A stretch of DNA of 64,000 nt, taken from NCBI GenBank assembly GCA_039944855.1, contig JBDUXZ010000040.1, positions 1-64,000 of the forward strand, in the 5' to 3' direction. Below, in pieces: positions 9,840-18,434 of this stretch (positions are counted from its first letter, which is position 1; every line of letters starts with the position of its first letter). Below the pieces are notes generated by a model, which was not told where the DNA came from, did not search any database, and saw nothing but the letters and a program-made list of their open reading frames with translations. This DNA comes from Rhodothermales bacterium. GTDB taxonomy: Bacteria; Bacteroidota; Rhodothermia; Rhodothermales; JANQRZ01. The position numbers and the translations under genes were made by a program.

Positions 9840-10829
9840 ATGCAAGATTCCCTCGCTGCCTCGGCCCCCGCTGCCCCGACCGACCTCAACGCCGAGGTTT
9901 CGAACGCTTGGCGCACGGTGGACAACATGATCGACGGGTTCTTCGCGCTCCTGCCTAAGCTCATCCTCGCGATCGTCGTCTTCCTCGCGTTCTGGCTCAT
10001 CGCCAAAGGCGTGCGGAAGGCGATCCGCACGACGACAGAGGGGCGGAAGTCGTCCAATGTCGGGCAGGTGCTCGGGCGGCTCGCCTACTTCGGGCTCCTC
10101 GTGCTCGGCGTCCTCGTCGCCATCACCGTCGTCGCGCCAGGGATGGGGATCGGGGAGCTCGTGGGGCTCCTCGGGATCGGCGGCGTCGCGATCGGCTTCG
10201 CGTTCCAGGACATCTTCCAGAACCTCCTCGCGGGCGTGCTCATCCTCCTCCGCGAGCCGTTCCGCGAGGGCGACGAGATCACGTCCGGCGACTACACGGG
10301 CACCGTCGAGAAGATCGAGACGCGGGCCACGTTCATCCGCACCTACGACGGCAAGCGCGTCATCATCCCGAACTCCCAGATCTACACCGACCCCGTGACC
10401 GTCATCACGGCCTACGAGATGGTCCGCAGCCATTACGACATCGGGATCGGCTACGGCGACGACATCGCGGAGGCGAAGCGGATCGCGCTCGAGACGGTGA
10501 CGGGAATCGAGGGCGTGCTGAAGGACCCCGCCCCCGACGTGCTGACGTGGGAGCTCGCCGGCTCGTCGGTGAACATCCGCGTGCGGTGGTGGACCGACCC
10601 GACGCGCTCGAACGTGGTCAAGCTGTGGGATCAGGTGCTCCAACGGACCGCCGGGGCGCTCGCCGGAGCCGGGATCGACCTCCCGTTCCCGACGCAGCAG
10701 ATCCTCTTCCACGACCAGACCGAGGCCACCGACGGCGACCGGACGCGGCAGCGCGAGGGCTGGCCCGCCGGACCGAACCCGCCCGAGCCGGGCAACCTCC
10801 CTCGCGCCCTTGCACAGTCGAACGGGTAG
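9840..10829 (+). CDS. mscS: MscS-family small-conductance mechanosensitive channel
   Basis: The 329-residue inner-membrane protein has the standard small MscS size. Three transmembrane helices are visible (about 38-56, 81-98, 104-136). The third is the pore-lining Gly/Ala-rich helix, with GLLGIGGVAIGFAFQDIFQN running into LLREPFREGDEI, the MscS signature at the start of the beta domain. The C-terminal part (VRWWTDPTR, GIDLPFPTQQI) matches the alpha/beta domain. The ATG at 9840 is chosen because it directly precedes the conserved N-terminal helix; an in-frame start further upstream would add a Pro/Arg-rich leader. It acts as an osmotic-downshock release valve. It diverges from the beta-helix gene and converges on the lamin-tail/GEVED gene across a shared hairpin. 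Confidence 0.93.
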   Translation: MQDSLAASAPAAPTDLNAEVSNAWRTVDNMIDGFFALLPKLILAIVVFLAFWLIAKGVRKAIRTTTEGRKSSNVGQVLGRLAYFGLLVLGVLVAITVVAPGMGIGELVGLLGIGGVAIGFAFQDIFQNLLAGVLILLREPFREGDEITSGDYTGTVEKIETRATFIRTYDGKRVIIPNSQIYTDPVTVITAYEMVRSHYDIGIGYGDDIAEAKRIALETVTGIEGVLKDPAPDVLTWELAGSSVNIRVRWWTDPTRSNVVKLWDQVLQRTAGALAGAGIDLPFPTQQILFHDQTEATDGDRTRQREGWPAGPNPPEPGNLPRALAQSNG

Positions 10830-10867
10830 CCGCCGCGCTCCTCATGACGCAGTCGGCCGAATGTACT

Positions 10868-10899
10868 GCGGCCCCGCCCGAATGCTCGGGCGGGGCCGC
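10868..10899. terminator. Shared terminator between mscS and lamin-tail gene
   Basis: A perfect 14-bp GC stem (10868-10881 with 10886-10899) with a 4-nt loop lies between two convergent genes that stop at 10829 (plus) and 10924 (minus). Its position suggests a bidirectional terminator, although T-runs are absent. Confidence 0.75.
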
Positions 10900-10923
10900 G
10901 ACGTCATACCGTCTCAGCCGAGG

Positions 10924-13284
10924 CTAGCGCACGATGGTCACGCGCTGCGTCTGAGCGAAGGAGCTCGCCGTCATCCGCACGAGGTACGTCCCCGGCGCCA
11001 GCGGTGAGGCGTCGAGCGACACGGCGTAGCGCCCCGCCTCGACAGCCTCGTCGAGAACCACGGCCACCGCACGGCCGAGCACGTCGTAGACCACCACCCG
11101 CACGTTGGCCGCCTCCGGCACGTCCACCGTCAGCGTCCCCCGCTCCCGCATCGGGTTGGGGTACGCCGCCGAGACCCCGAACGCCGTCGGGAGCGCGTCA
11201 GTCTCGGCCGAGGTCGTCGCCCCGCGCTCGGTAGCGAGCATGGCCTCGGTGAGCTCGGCGTGGGTGAGGGCGACGGGGCCGTTCTGCCCGGAGCCGTCGC
11301 CGCGGCTCAGCGGAGCGCACTGCTCCACGGCGAAGGAACTGAGCCGGGCCCGGGCGTAGTCCGCGCATTGCGCCTGGAAGCTGTCGGGGTCGCGGTGGTA
11401 GAACCCGTAGACGACGTCGTGCCCGAGGTAGACAAGGGAGGCGACGATGTCAGGCTGGACATCCGCGATGGCCGTACCGGTGGCCGGGGCGTCGACGCGG
11501 TCGAGGAGAGCGAGGCCGCCGAAGACGTTGCGGAACTGGTCGCCCGGCGTGAAGCCGATGGCGCCGCCGGGGACAAGGGTACCTCCACCGAGGTCGAGCG
11601 AGACGTAGACGTCGTTGTAGGTGGCAACGAAGGAGCAGCCGGCGAGGCTCACGGTCTCGGCGCCGGTGTTGCGGAGCTCGAAGGCGTTGCTGTCGCTGAA
11701 GACGGCGAAGTCCGAGATGATCAACGACTCCGAGCACGCGGCCTCGATCACCTCGACGGCGTAGTCCTCGACCTCCCCATCTTCAGCTAGCCCGGCCGAC
11801 GTGTCGCAATCGCCCTCGGCCGAGCAAAACCGGAACCGCGCGAACGTCGTCCCGGTCACCGCCGAGGCCGGCACCGCGAGGGACAGCGTGTTCGGACCGG
11901 GCACGAGCGCCACGTCGTCGAAAGCCTGCTCTCCAGAGTCACTGAAGTCACCGTCGCCGTTCCAGTCGGCGAAGCCGCTGAGGAAGCCGGCCGCCGAGGC
12001 CACGACGGTGATGGGCTGCGTGGCACCGGCGACGAGGGAAGCCGGGAGCGCGACACCGTCCTCATCGTCGGTGCCGTCGGTGTCGTCGCCCGTGCCGTCG
12101 GCGCTGGGTTGGCCGTCGGCGTCGGCGTCGACGAGCGCGCCGAGGTGAACGCCGGACGTGATGGCATGGCGGGCCCCGCCGTCGGCGAGCAGTGTGGCGT
12201 AGCTCCCGGGCGCATCGCCAAAATCGAACTCCGAGGGCGGAGTCTCGACGACGATCTCGTACATGTCTTCCCCGACGGCCACGGTGCCCTCAGCGTCCTC
12301 GGCCGTCCACGTCGCCGTGCGGACGTCGGCGCCCGGCATCCCCGAGGCCATGCTGAAATTGTCGATGAAGACGCTTGCGCCCGGCATCAAGTCGAACGAG
12401 AAGTTGCTGAGCAGCACGCCCTCTTCGGAGTCGACGAGGTCGTGGGTCGTCAGCGTCACGTCGCCGGTGTTCTCGGCGGTGTAGCGGACGACGACCTTCT
12501 CCCCCGGCGCCGCCGTCACTGACGAAGACGAGGACGAGAGGTTGCAGGTGTTGACATCGTTGGGATCTGAGCAGACCGCATCGGCCCGGTCCACCACGGT
12601 CGTGAGCGTGAGGGCGGCGTTGGCCGCCCCGCCCCCGTTCGTCGCGGCAGGGTTCGGCGTGTCCACCACGAACGTCGTCGAGCCGTCGGGCCGGCGCTGG
12701 ATCGACTGCCCGTCCTCGTCGCTCCCGAACGCTTCGAACATCCCGTTCGGGGTTCCCGCAGGCGTGTTCGTCGGCGTGTCGCCGTTGTACGACGCCGCGA
12801 CAAACGTGTTGGTGCCGGGGTCGCGGAGGTAGACCGTCTCCGCGCCGTTGTTGAGCGAGAGCGACCCGCTCGATGCCTCGAAGAAATTCGCAGGGGGGGA
12901 ATCGTAGTTGCTCACGACAACGGCAAACCCGCCCGCAGCGAGCAAGGTTGTGCCTGAGTCCACGGTGCCGGGGAAGGTATGCTGGAGCCCCGTTTCGTCG
13001 TAGATCTCCCACCCGGAGATGTCGACCTCTAGCCCCGACGTGTTGAACAACTCGACGAACTCGTCATCGGCCTCAGCGGCCCCGCTGCCGTTGGTGTCGA
13101 AGCAGGGTGTGGTCGCCGTACTGCAGTCCTGGGATGATCCTGCGGAGTTCGGATCGGCGAGGATCTCGTTGATGAGCACCCCGGAGAGCGTGTTCTGCGC
13201 TTGGACGGGCCCGGTGAGCAGGAGGCCGAGCAGGAGCGCGGCGCACGAATAGAGGAAAGCGAGGCGTGCACGTGGGGCGATCAT
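10924..13284 (-). CDS. Lamin-tail/GEVED secreted protein, T9SS-sorted
   Basis: The protein has 786 residues from the ATG at 13284, chosen because it gives a signal peptide ending GPVQAQ. Visible order: a lamin-tail domain at about 35-150 (VLINEILADPN ... ADDEFVELFNTSG); a beta-rich CARDB/DUF11-like segment at about 210-320; a GEVED domain at about 330-480 (FDFGDAPGSYATLLADGGARH, DWNGDGDFSDSGEQ, ending DGEVEDYAVEV); a second lamin-tail-like segment; and a T9SS sorting domain (AYPNPMRERGTLTVDVPEAA to the end). No enzyme domain is seen. A structural or adhesive surface role is inferred. Its C-terminal domain is closely similar to that of the nuclease at 1268-5722. Confidence 0.88.
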   Translation of the reverse strand: MIAPRARLAFLYSCAALLLGLLLTGPVQAQNTLSGVLINEILADPNSAGSSQDCSTATTPCFDTNGSGAAEADDEFVELFNTSGLEVDISGWEIYDETGLQHTFPGTVDSGTTLLAAGGFAVVVSNYDSPPANFFEASSGSLSLNNGAETVYLRDPGTNTFVAASYNGDTPTNTPAGTPNGMFEAFGSDEDGQSIQRRPDGSTTFVVDTPNPAATNGGGAANAALTLTTVVDRADAVCSDPNDVNTCNLSSSSSSVTAAPGEKVVVRYTAENTGDVTLTTHDLVDSEEGVLLSNFSFDLMPGASVFIDNFSMASGMPGADVRTATWTAEDAEGTVAVGEDMYEIVVETPPSEFDFGDAPGSYATLLADGGARHAITSGVHLGALVDADADGQPSADGTGDDTDGTDDEDGVALPASLVAGATQPITVVASAAGFLSGFADWNGDGDFSDSGEQAFDDVALVPGPNTLSLAVPASAVTGTTFARFRFCSAEGDCDTSAGLAEDGEVEDYAVEVIEAACSESLIISDFAVFSDSNAFELRNTGAETVSLAGCSFVATYNDVYVSLDLGGGTLVPGGAIGFTPGDQFRNVFGGLALLDRVDAPATGTAIADVQPDIVASLVYLGHDVVYGFYHRDPDSFQAQCADYARARLSSFAVEQCAPLSRGDGSGQNGPVALTHAELTEAMLATERGATTSAETDALPTAFGVSAAYPNPMRERGTLTVDVPEAANVRVVVYDVLGRAVAVVLDEAVEAGRYAVSLDASPLAPGTYLVRMTASSFAQTQRVTIVR

Positions 13285-13590
13285 GGTTTCCAAGGCTCGG
13301 TGCGGAGCGTCTCGTGCTGAAGGAGGAGCGGAGACCCTCAAACGGTAAGAGGTAGAGGCACGGAACATACAAACTGGACCTTCCCCAAACCTTTCCGAAC
13401 CAAGCGGATCTCTCATTCGCTCCTGAGACGCATCTCCGGTGCGCCAGATGTCCCTGCCCACCGCGAGGCGCCCACGCAAGGCGGCTCCTCGCTGGCTAAT
13501 CCGGCAAGACCGCCGCTCCATTCGAGCAGCGCGCGTCCGTCCGTCACTGCGCAGATCCAGACCGCTTCGCCCCCGCCGCCGTGCCCAGGA
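13285..13590. other. Intergenic stretch, no gene seen
   Basis: About 305 bases separate the start of the lamin-tail/GEVED gene from the end of the ABC exporter gene. It should carry the promoter of the former. I see no hairpin with a T-run and no convincing reading frame. Confidence 0.5.
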
Positions 13591-15411
13591 CTATGCCGCC
13601 GTGCGCTCCTGATCGGCGTACTGCAGCTCGTAGAGCCGCCGGTAGAGCCCGTCGAGCGCGAGGAGCTCCTGGTGCGTGCCGCGCTCGCGGATGGCACCCT
13701 TGTGCATCACGAGGATCTGGTCGGCGTGCTGGATCGTCGAGAGCCGGTGGGCGACGACGAGCGCGCTCCGCCCCTCCATCAGCGTCTCGAGTGCCGTCTG
13801 CACGAGCTCTTCCGTCTCTGTGTCCACCGAACTCGTGGCCTCGTCGAGCACGATGATCTCGGGGTCGTAGACGAGCGCGCGGATGAACGAGACGAGCTGG
13901 CGCTGCCCGTGCGAGAGCGTCACGCCGCGCTCGCCGATCTGGTGCGCGAGTCCGTCCGGCAGCCGGTCAATGAACCGGTCGGCTCCGACGAGGTCAATCG
14001 CGCGCTCGACGTCCTGCACGTTCTTCGCCGGGTCGCCGAGCGTGATGTTCTCGGCGAGGGTGCCGGAGAAGAGGAACACGTCCTGCAGCACGAGGCCGAT
14101 GTGGCTGCGGAGGTCGGCGAGGCGGAGCCGCTGGATCGGGACGCCGTCGACGCGGATTTCGCCGCGCTGCACCTCGTAGAACCGGAGGAGCAGGTTGATG
14201 ATCGTCGTCTTGCCCGAACCCGTCGCGCCGACGAGGGCGACGGTGTCGCCGGGCTCGACGGTGAACGAGAGGTCGCGGAGCACCCAGTTCGGCTCGTCGC
14301 TGTCGGGCAGGTTCTCGTAGGCGAACCACACGTTTTCGAACTCGATCCGGCCGCGGCACGTCCCGAGATCGGCAGGCTCGGCGGCCTCGGCGAAGGCCTC
14401 GTCGTGGTCGAGCACATCGAAGATCCGCTCGCTGGCGGCCATCGCGCTCTGGAACGTGTTGTACTGATCGGAGAGGTTGCGGATGGGCTCGAAGAAGCGG
14501 CGGGCGTACTGGATGAACGCGATGAGCACGCCGGCCGTGAGCGTCGCCCGCATCGCCTCGGTCCCGCCGAACCAGATCACGAGGCCGAGCGCGAGCGCGG
14601 CGATGATGTCGACGGCGGGGAAGAAGAGGGCGTAGTAAAAGATGCCCTTCACCTGCGCCACGCGGTGCTCGTCGTTGATCTCCCGGAAGCGCTTGAGCTC
14701 TTCGTCCTCCCGGTTGAACATCTGCACGACGCGCATCCCGGTGATGTGCTCCTGCAGGAACGAGTTCAGCCGGCTGACCTGCTTCCGCGTCTCGCGGTAG
14801 ACGACGCGCACGCGGTCGCGGAACTTCATCGTCGCCCAGAACATCAGCGGCATCACGGCGAGCGTCACGAGCGCGAGCGTGACGTTCAGCGAGAACATGA
14901 AGTACGCGATGAAGACGAGTTGGGCGAGGCTCCCGAGGATCGCCACGACGCCGGCTGAGAGGAGGTCGGAGAGGGCTTCAATGTCCGACGTCGTACGCGT
15001 GATGAGCCGGCCAATCGGCGTGCGGTCGAAGTAGCCGAGCGGCTGGTTCTGGATGTGGCGGAAGACCTTCGTGCGGAGGTCGTAGAGCGCGTGCTGGCCA
15101 ACCCACTGCGTCGTGTAGTCGCCGACGAACGCCGTCAGCCCCTGCCCGATGAGGACGAGGACGAGGAGCCCGACGATCTCGAGGAGCCCGCCGACGTCGC
15201 CCTCGGTGATGTACCCGTCGATCGCGACCTGGACCAGCTTGGGCTGGTACGCGCCGAGGAAGGCCGTCGCGAGGACGAGCACGCTCGCGACGATCACCTG
15301 CCACTTGTACGGGAGGAGGAAGGCGAGAATGCGGCGGAAAAGCCTGCCGTCGTAGGCGGCTTCTTTCGCTTTGGCTTCGGCCTGTCCGTCGGTGCTCGTG
15401 TCGTCTGCCAC
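13591..15411 (-). CDS. ABC exporter half, canonical Walker B
   Basis: This is a fused ABC exporter half-transporter. The GTG at 15411 gives 606 residues; an upstream ATG would place the leader inside a palindromic repeat. An N-terminal six-helix membrane domain occupies about 1-330. The nucleotide-binding domain has Walker A GATGSGKTT, a signature written LSHGQ (about residue 500) instead of LSGGQ, Walker B IIVLDEATSSVD with the catalytic Glu, and H-loop AHRLS. It resembles MsbA/BmrD-type exporters. The paired gene at 16472-18274 has the complementary pattern, so the two probably form a heterodimer. Substrate is unknown; lipid or multidrug export is typical. The rnz gene lies between the two halves. 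Confidence 0.9.
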   Translation of the reverse strand: MADDTSTDGQAEAKAKEAAYDGRLFRRILAFLLPYKWQVIVASVLVLATAFLGAYQPKLVQVAIDGYITEGDVGGLLEIVGLLVLVLIGQGLTAFVGDYTTQWVGQHALYDLRTKVFRHIQNQPLGYFDRTPIGRLITRTTSDIEALSDLLSAGVVAILGSLAQLVFIAYFMFSLNVTLALVTLAVMPLMFWATMKFRDRVRVVYRETRKQVSRLNSFLQEHITGMRVVQMFNREDEELKRFREINDEHRVAQVKGIFYYALFFPAVDIIAALALGLVIWFGGTEAMRATLTAGVLIAFIQYARRFFEPIRNLSDQYNTFQSAMAASERIFDVLDHDEAFAEAAEPADLGTCRGRIEFENVWFAYENLPDSDEPNWVLRDLSFTVEPGDTVALVGATGSGKTTIINLLLRFYEVQRGEIRVDGVPIQRLRLADLRSHIGLVLQDVFLFSGTLAENITLGDPAKNVQDVERAIDLVGADRFIDRLPDGLAHQIGERGVTLSHGQRQLVSFIRALVYDPEIIVLDEATSSVDTETEELVQTALETLMEGRSALVVAHRLSTIQHADQILVMHKGAIRERGTHQELLALDGLYRRLYELQYADQERTAA

Positions 15412-15419
15412 ACTCGTCT

Positions 15420-15496
15420 CTGATGCGTGATGCGTGATGCGTGAATCCAGGCGCGGCGCTCGCACCCGAGTTCACGCATCACGTATCACGGGTCAC
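15420..15496. repeat. Imperfect palindromic repeat (GATGCGTGA family)
   Basis: The left arm (15420-15445) is three tandem copies of GATGCGTGA-like sequence. The right arm (15471-15496) is an imperfect inverse (TTCACGCATCACG...). The loop is 25 nt. The right arm overlaps the last codons and the TGA stop (15479-15481) of rnz. A perfect member of the same family is at 20363-20439. Confidence 0.8.
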
Positions 15497-16408
15497 GCAA
15501 AAAGCCTCTAATTCCCGAGCCGCTTCGGTGTTCTCGAAGACGGCGCGCGCCTCGGCGACGAGCGGCTCCGCCGTGTCGTAGCGCGCGGAGAAGTGGGTGA
15601 GCAGCAGCCGCTTCGCGCGTGCGTCGCGGGCCACCTCGGCGGCCTGCCGCGCCGTCGAGTGGCCCGTCTCTTCGGCCCGCTCGCGGAGGTCTTCGGTGAA
15701 CGTCGCCTCGTGGACGAGGAGGTCAACGCCGGCGGCGAGCGCCCGCGCGCCGTCGCACGGCATCGTGTCGAGGCAGTACGCGAACGACACGCCGGGGCGC
15801 GACGGCCCGACGACCTCCTCCGGCTGCACGACGCGGCCGTTCACGCGCACCGCCTCGCCGCGCACGAGCCGCCCGATGTCGGCCCCGACGATGCCGAGTG
15901 CCGCCGCCTTCGCAACGTCCACCCGACCCGGCCGTGCCTTCGCTTCGAACCGGAAGCCGGCGGCGAACACGCGGTGCGCGAGCGGCCGCGCCTCGACGGT
16001 GAACGCGTCGGTTTCGTACACGACGGCGTGTTCGAAGCCCTCCGCGAGTTCGACGTAGTCGACCTCAAACGGCAGCCAATCGTTCTTCAGTCCCGGCAAC
16101 GCCTGGACGATCTCGCGCAGCCCCGCCGGCCCGACGACGGTGAGCGGGGCGGTCCGGTTCAGGAGGGCCATCGTCGTCAGCACGCCCGGCAGGCCGTAGA
16201 GGTGGTCGCCGTGGAAGTGGGTGATGAAGATGGCCTCGATGCGCGAGCGCTTGACGCCCGCGCGGAGGAGCTGGAGCTGCGTGCCCTCGCCGCAGTCGAA
16301 GAGGAGGACGCGGCCCGCTCGCCGGAGCGCGCACCCCGAGAGGTGGCGGCCCCGCGTCGGGATCGCACTGCCGGTCCCGAGCGGGATGATGTCGGTGACG
16401 ATGGACAT
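15479..16408 (-). CDS. rnz: Ribonuclease Z
   Basis: The 309-residue protein has normal length for bacterial RNase Z. It shows the metallo-beta-lactamase motif THFHGDHLYG (His64, His66, Asp68, His69), the N-terminal LGTGSAIPTRGRHLSG motif, the downstream HEATF metal ligand and a late LTHFSARY motif. The expected function is endonucleolytic 3'-end maturation of tRNA precursors lacking an encoded CCA, as a zinc-dependent cytoplasmic dimer. It lies between two ABC exporter halves on the same strand and may be co-transcribed with them. Its final codons lie inside a palindromic repeat, so the C-terminus (VTRDT) is probably shaped by repeat insertion and not conserved. Confidence 0.93.
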   Translation of the reverse strand: MSIVTDIIPLGTGSAIPTRGRHLSGCALRRAGRVLLFDCGEGTQLQLLRAGVKRSRIEAIFITHFHGDHLYGLPGVLTTMALLNRTAPLTVVGPAGLREIVQALPGLKNDWLPFEVDYVELAEGFEHAVVYETDAFTVEARPLAHRVFAAGFRFEAKARPGRVDVAKAAALGIVGADIGRLVRGEAVRVNGRVVQPEEVVGPSRPGVSFAYCLDTMPCDGARALAAGVDLLVHEATFTEDLRERAEETGHSTARQAAEVARDARAKRLLLTHFSARYDTAEPLVAEARAVFENTEAARELEAFCVTRDT

Positions 16409-16421
16409 GAGAGGAGACGAC

Positions 16422-16449
16422 GTAGGGGCGACCGGCCGGTCGCCCCTAC
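16422..16449. repeat. Perfect 28-bp palindrome (GTAGGGGC family)
   Basis: A perfect dyad (arms 16422-16435 and 16436-16449, left arm GTAGGGGCGACCGG) fills the gap between the exporter gene ending at 16472 and the rnz start at 16408. Related elements are at 37753-37781 and 42913-42938. It could also act as a transcript-stabilising hairpin within the exporter-rnz unit. Confidence 0.85.
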
Positions 16450-16471
16450 CGCGATGGAGAAAGGCGCAAAA

Positions 16472-18274
16472 TCAGAGCGCTTCTTCGAGCTCGGCTTCGA
16501 GGAGCTGCTTGCGGTAGAGCTCGGCGTACTGCCCGCCGGCCTCGACGAGCGTGTCGTGGTCGCCGCGCTCGGCGATCACGCCGTCGTCGAGCACGAGGAT
16601 CTGGTCGGCGTCCTGCACGGCCGAGATGCGGTGGCTCACGACGACGATCGTGCGGCGGCCGTAGTGGCGGCGGAGGTGGCCGAGGATCGTCGCCTCGGTC
16701 CGCGTGTCGACGGCCGAGAGCGCGTCGTCGAAGAGGAGGATGCGGGGCTCGCGGATGAGCGCGCGCGCGATCGCCGTCCGCTGCTTCTGCCCGCCCGAGA
16801 GCGTGATCCCCCGCTCGCCGACGCGTGTCTCGAAGCCCGACGGGAAGTCCTCGACGTTCGCGAGCAGGTCGGCCTCCGTCGCCGCCTGCCGGATCGCATC
16901 GCCGGGGGCATCGAGCTCGCCGAAGGCAATGTTGTTGCCGACGGTGTCGGAGAAGAGGAAAACCTCCTGCGGCACGACGCCGATGCTCTGGCGGAGCGTC
17001 TGGAGCGGGATCGTCTGCACGTCGCGGCCGTCCACCTTCACGGTGCCGCCGGTCGGCTCGATGAGGCGGGGGATGAGTTCGATGAGCGTCGACTTGCCCG
17101 AGCCCGTCCGCCCGACAATCCCGAGCGTCGTCCCGGCGGGCACGTCGAACGAAAGGCCGTGCAGCACATCCGGCCCTTCGGAGAGGTAGCGGAAGCGGAC
17201 GTCTTCGAACGTGACGCGGCCCTCGACCGCGCGCACGGCGTGGTCGGTCCGCTCCGTGTCGAGCACGGCCGGCTCGGTGTCGAGGATTTCGAAGAGGCGG
17301 CTCGCACTCGCCGAGGCCTGCTGGATCATCGAGATGACGTAGCCGAACGACGCCACCGGCCACGTCATGATCGCGACGTAGATGATGTACTCGGCGATGT
17401 TGCCGAGCGTGATCGCGCCCTCGATCACGAGCCGCCCGCCGATCCACACGACGAGGATCGTCGACGCGCCGATAAGGATCTGCATGATCGGGCGGAAGGC
17501 GGCGTCGACGCGGGCGAGGTCGAGCGCGCGCTCCTGATAGGCGTGGCTCTCCGTCTCGAACCGCTGCTCCTCGAAGCGCTCACGCGTGTATGCCTTCACG
17601 ACGCGGACGCCGGCGAGCGCCTCCTGCACCCGGCTCGTGAGCGTCGAGTACTGGCTCTGCATCGCGTCGGTGCGGTCGTGGACGAGTTTGGAGACGAAGA
17701 AGATGGCGACGGCCAGGAACGGCATCGGCGCGAGCGCCCACAGCGTGAGCGTCGGCGAGATCAGCAGCATCACCACGAGGACGGTCGCGACCGTCGTGAG
17801 GGCGCGGACGGCGTACATGATGGCCGGGCCGATGTAGCGGCGGACCCGCTCGATGTCGCTCGTGGCGCGCGTGATGACGTCGCCCGTCGGGAAGCGGTGG
17901 TAGAACCCGGCCGAGAGCGTCTGCAGGTGCCCGTAGAGCCGGTTCCGCAGGTCGTACTCGATGTGCCGGCTCGCGACGACGACCGTCCGACGCATCACGA
18001 ACGAGAAGAGCCCGCTGACGAGCGAGAGCGCCATGATCGCCGCCGCCACAAGGATGAGCGCGTAGCTGAAGTACGCGAAGAGGAACCCGTCGGCCGCCGT
18101 GCCCTCGTAGAGCTTGTAGACCGTCACCATCCGCGGGATCGCATCGACGGCCACACGGACGACGACGGGCACGACGATCGCGAAGCCCGCCGAGGCGAGG
18201 GCCGCGATCAGGCCGGGGATCATCAGCCCACGGTAGGTCCAGAGGTACGGGTTGAGGCGGCGGAGCGGGCTCAT
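16472..18274 (-). CDS. ABC exporter half, degenerate Walker B
   Basis: The 600-residue ABC exporter half-transporter has a six-helix membrane domain (about 1-320). Its nucleotide-binding domain has Walker A GRTGSGKST, the canonical signature LSGGQ and H-loop SHRIS. Walker B reads ILLFDDALSAVD, so the catalytic Glu is replaced by Asp (codon at 16724-16726). In heterodimeric exporters such as BmrC/BmrD and TM287/TM288 this marks the subunit that carries the non-hydrolysing site. The partner here (13591-15411) has Glu but a deviant LSHGQ signature, which completes the predicted degenerate site. It is the first gene of the exporter-rnz-exporter group. Substrate unknown. Confidence 0.9.
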   Translation of the reverse strand: MSPLRRLNPYLWTYRGLMIPGLIAALASAGFAIVVPVVVRVAVDAIPRMVTVYKLYEGTAADGFLFAYFSYALILVAAAIMALSLVSGLFSFVMRRTVVVASRHIEYDLRNRLYGHLQTLSAGFYHRFPTGDVITRATSDIERVRRYIGPAIMYAVRALTTVATVLVVMLLISPTLTLWALAPMPFLAVAIFFVSKLVHDRTDAMQSQYSTLTSRVQEALAGVRVVKAYTRERFEEQRFETESHAYQERALDLARVDAAFRPIMQILIGASTILVVWIGGRLVIEGAITLGNIAEYIIYVAIMTWPVASFGYVISMIQQASASASRLFEILDTEPAVLDTERTDHAVRAVEGRVTFEDVRFRYLSEGPDVLHGLSFDVPAGTTLGIVGRTGSGKSTLIELIPRLIEPTGGTVKVDGRDVQTIPLQTLRQSIGVVPQEVFLFSDTVGNNIAFGELDAPGDAIRQAATEADLLANVEDFPSGFETRVGERGITLSGGQKQRTAIARALIREPRILLFDDALSAVDTRTEATILGHLRRHYGRRTIVVVSHRISAVQDADQILVLDDGVIAERGDHDTLVEAGGQYAELYRKQLLEAELEEAL

Positions 18275-18333
18275 GGCGGGGCGGTGGGCGTGCTCCTCCC
18301 AACGCCCCGCCGAGGGTTGTGATCCGGTGGGTG

Positions 18334-18391
18334 AGGTGTGGAAGTGTGGGTGTGTGGAGGTCTAGACGTGTTCCATGCTTCCACGCCTAGC
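18334..18391. repeat. TGTGGA-rich intergenic repeat
   Basis: This purine/TG-rich stretch of short variants of GTGTGGAGGT, with an inverse end (CTTCCAC), lies upstream of the ABC exporter half. Similar sequence occurs inverted at 18929-18959 and again at about 55418-55455. It looks like a degenerate dispersed repeat. Confidence 0.55.
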
Positions 18392-18434
18392 AAATCAGAG
18401 GCGTCAACCTGCGAGCGCACTTTCTACTACGACT

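Noticed and set aside
15593-18322. 900-codon plus-strand frame across rnz and the ABC exporter half
   Set aside because: It crosses two well-supported minus-strand genes and the intergenic palindrome and has shadow-type composition.
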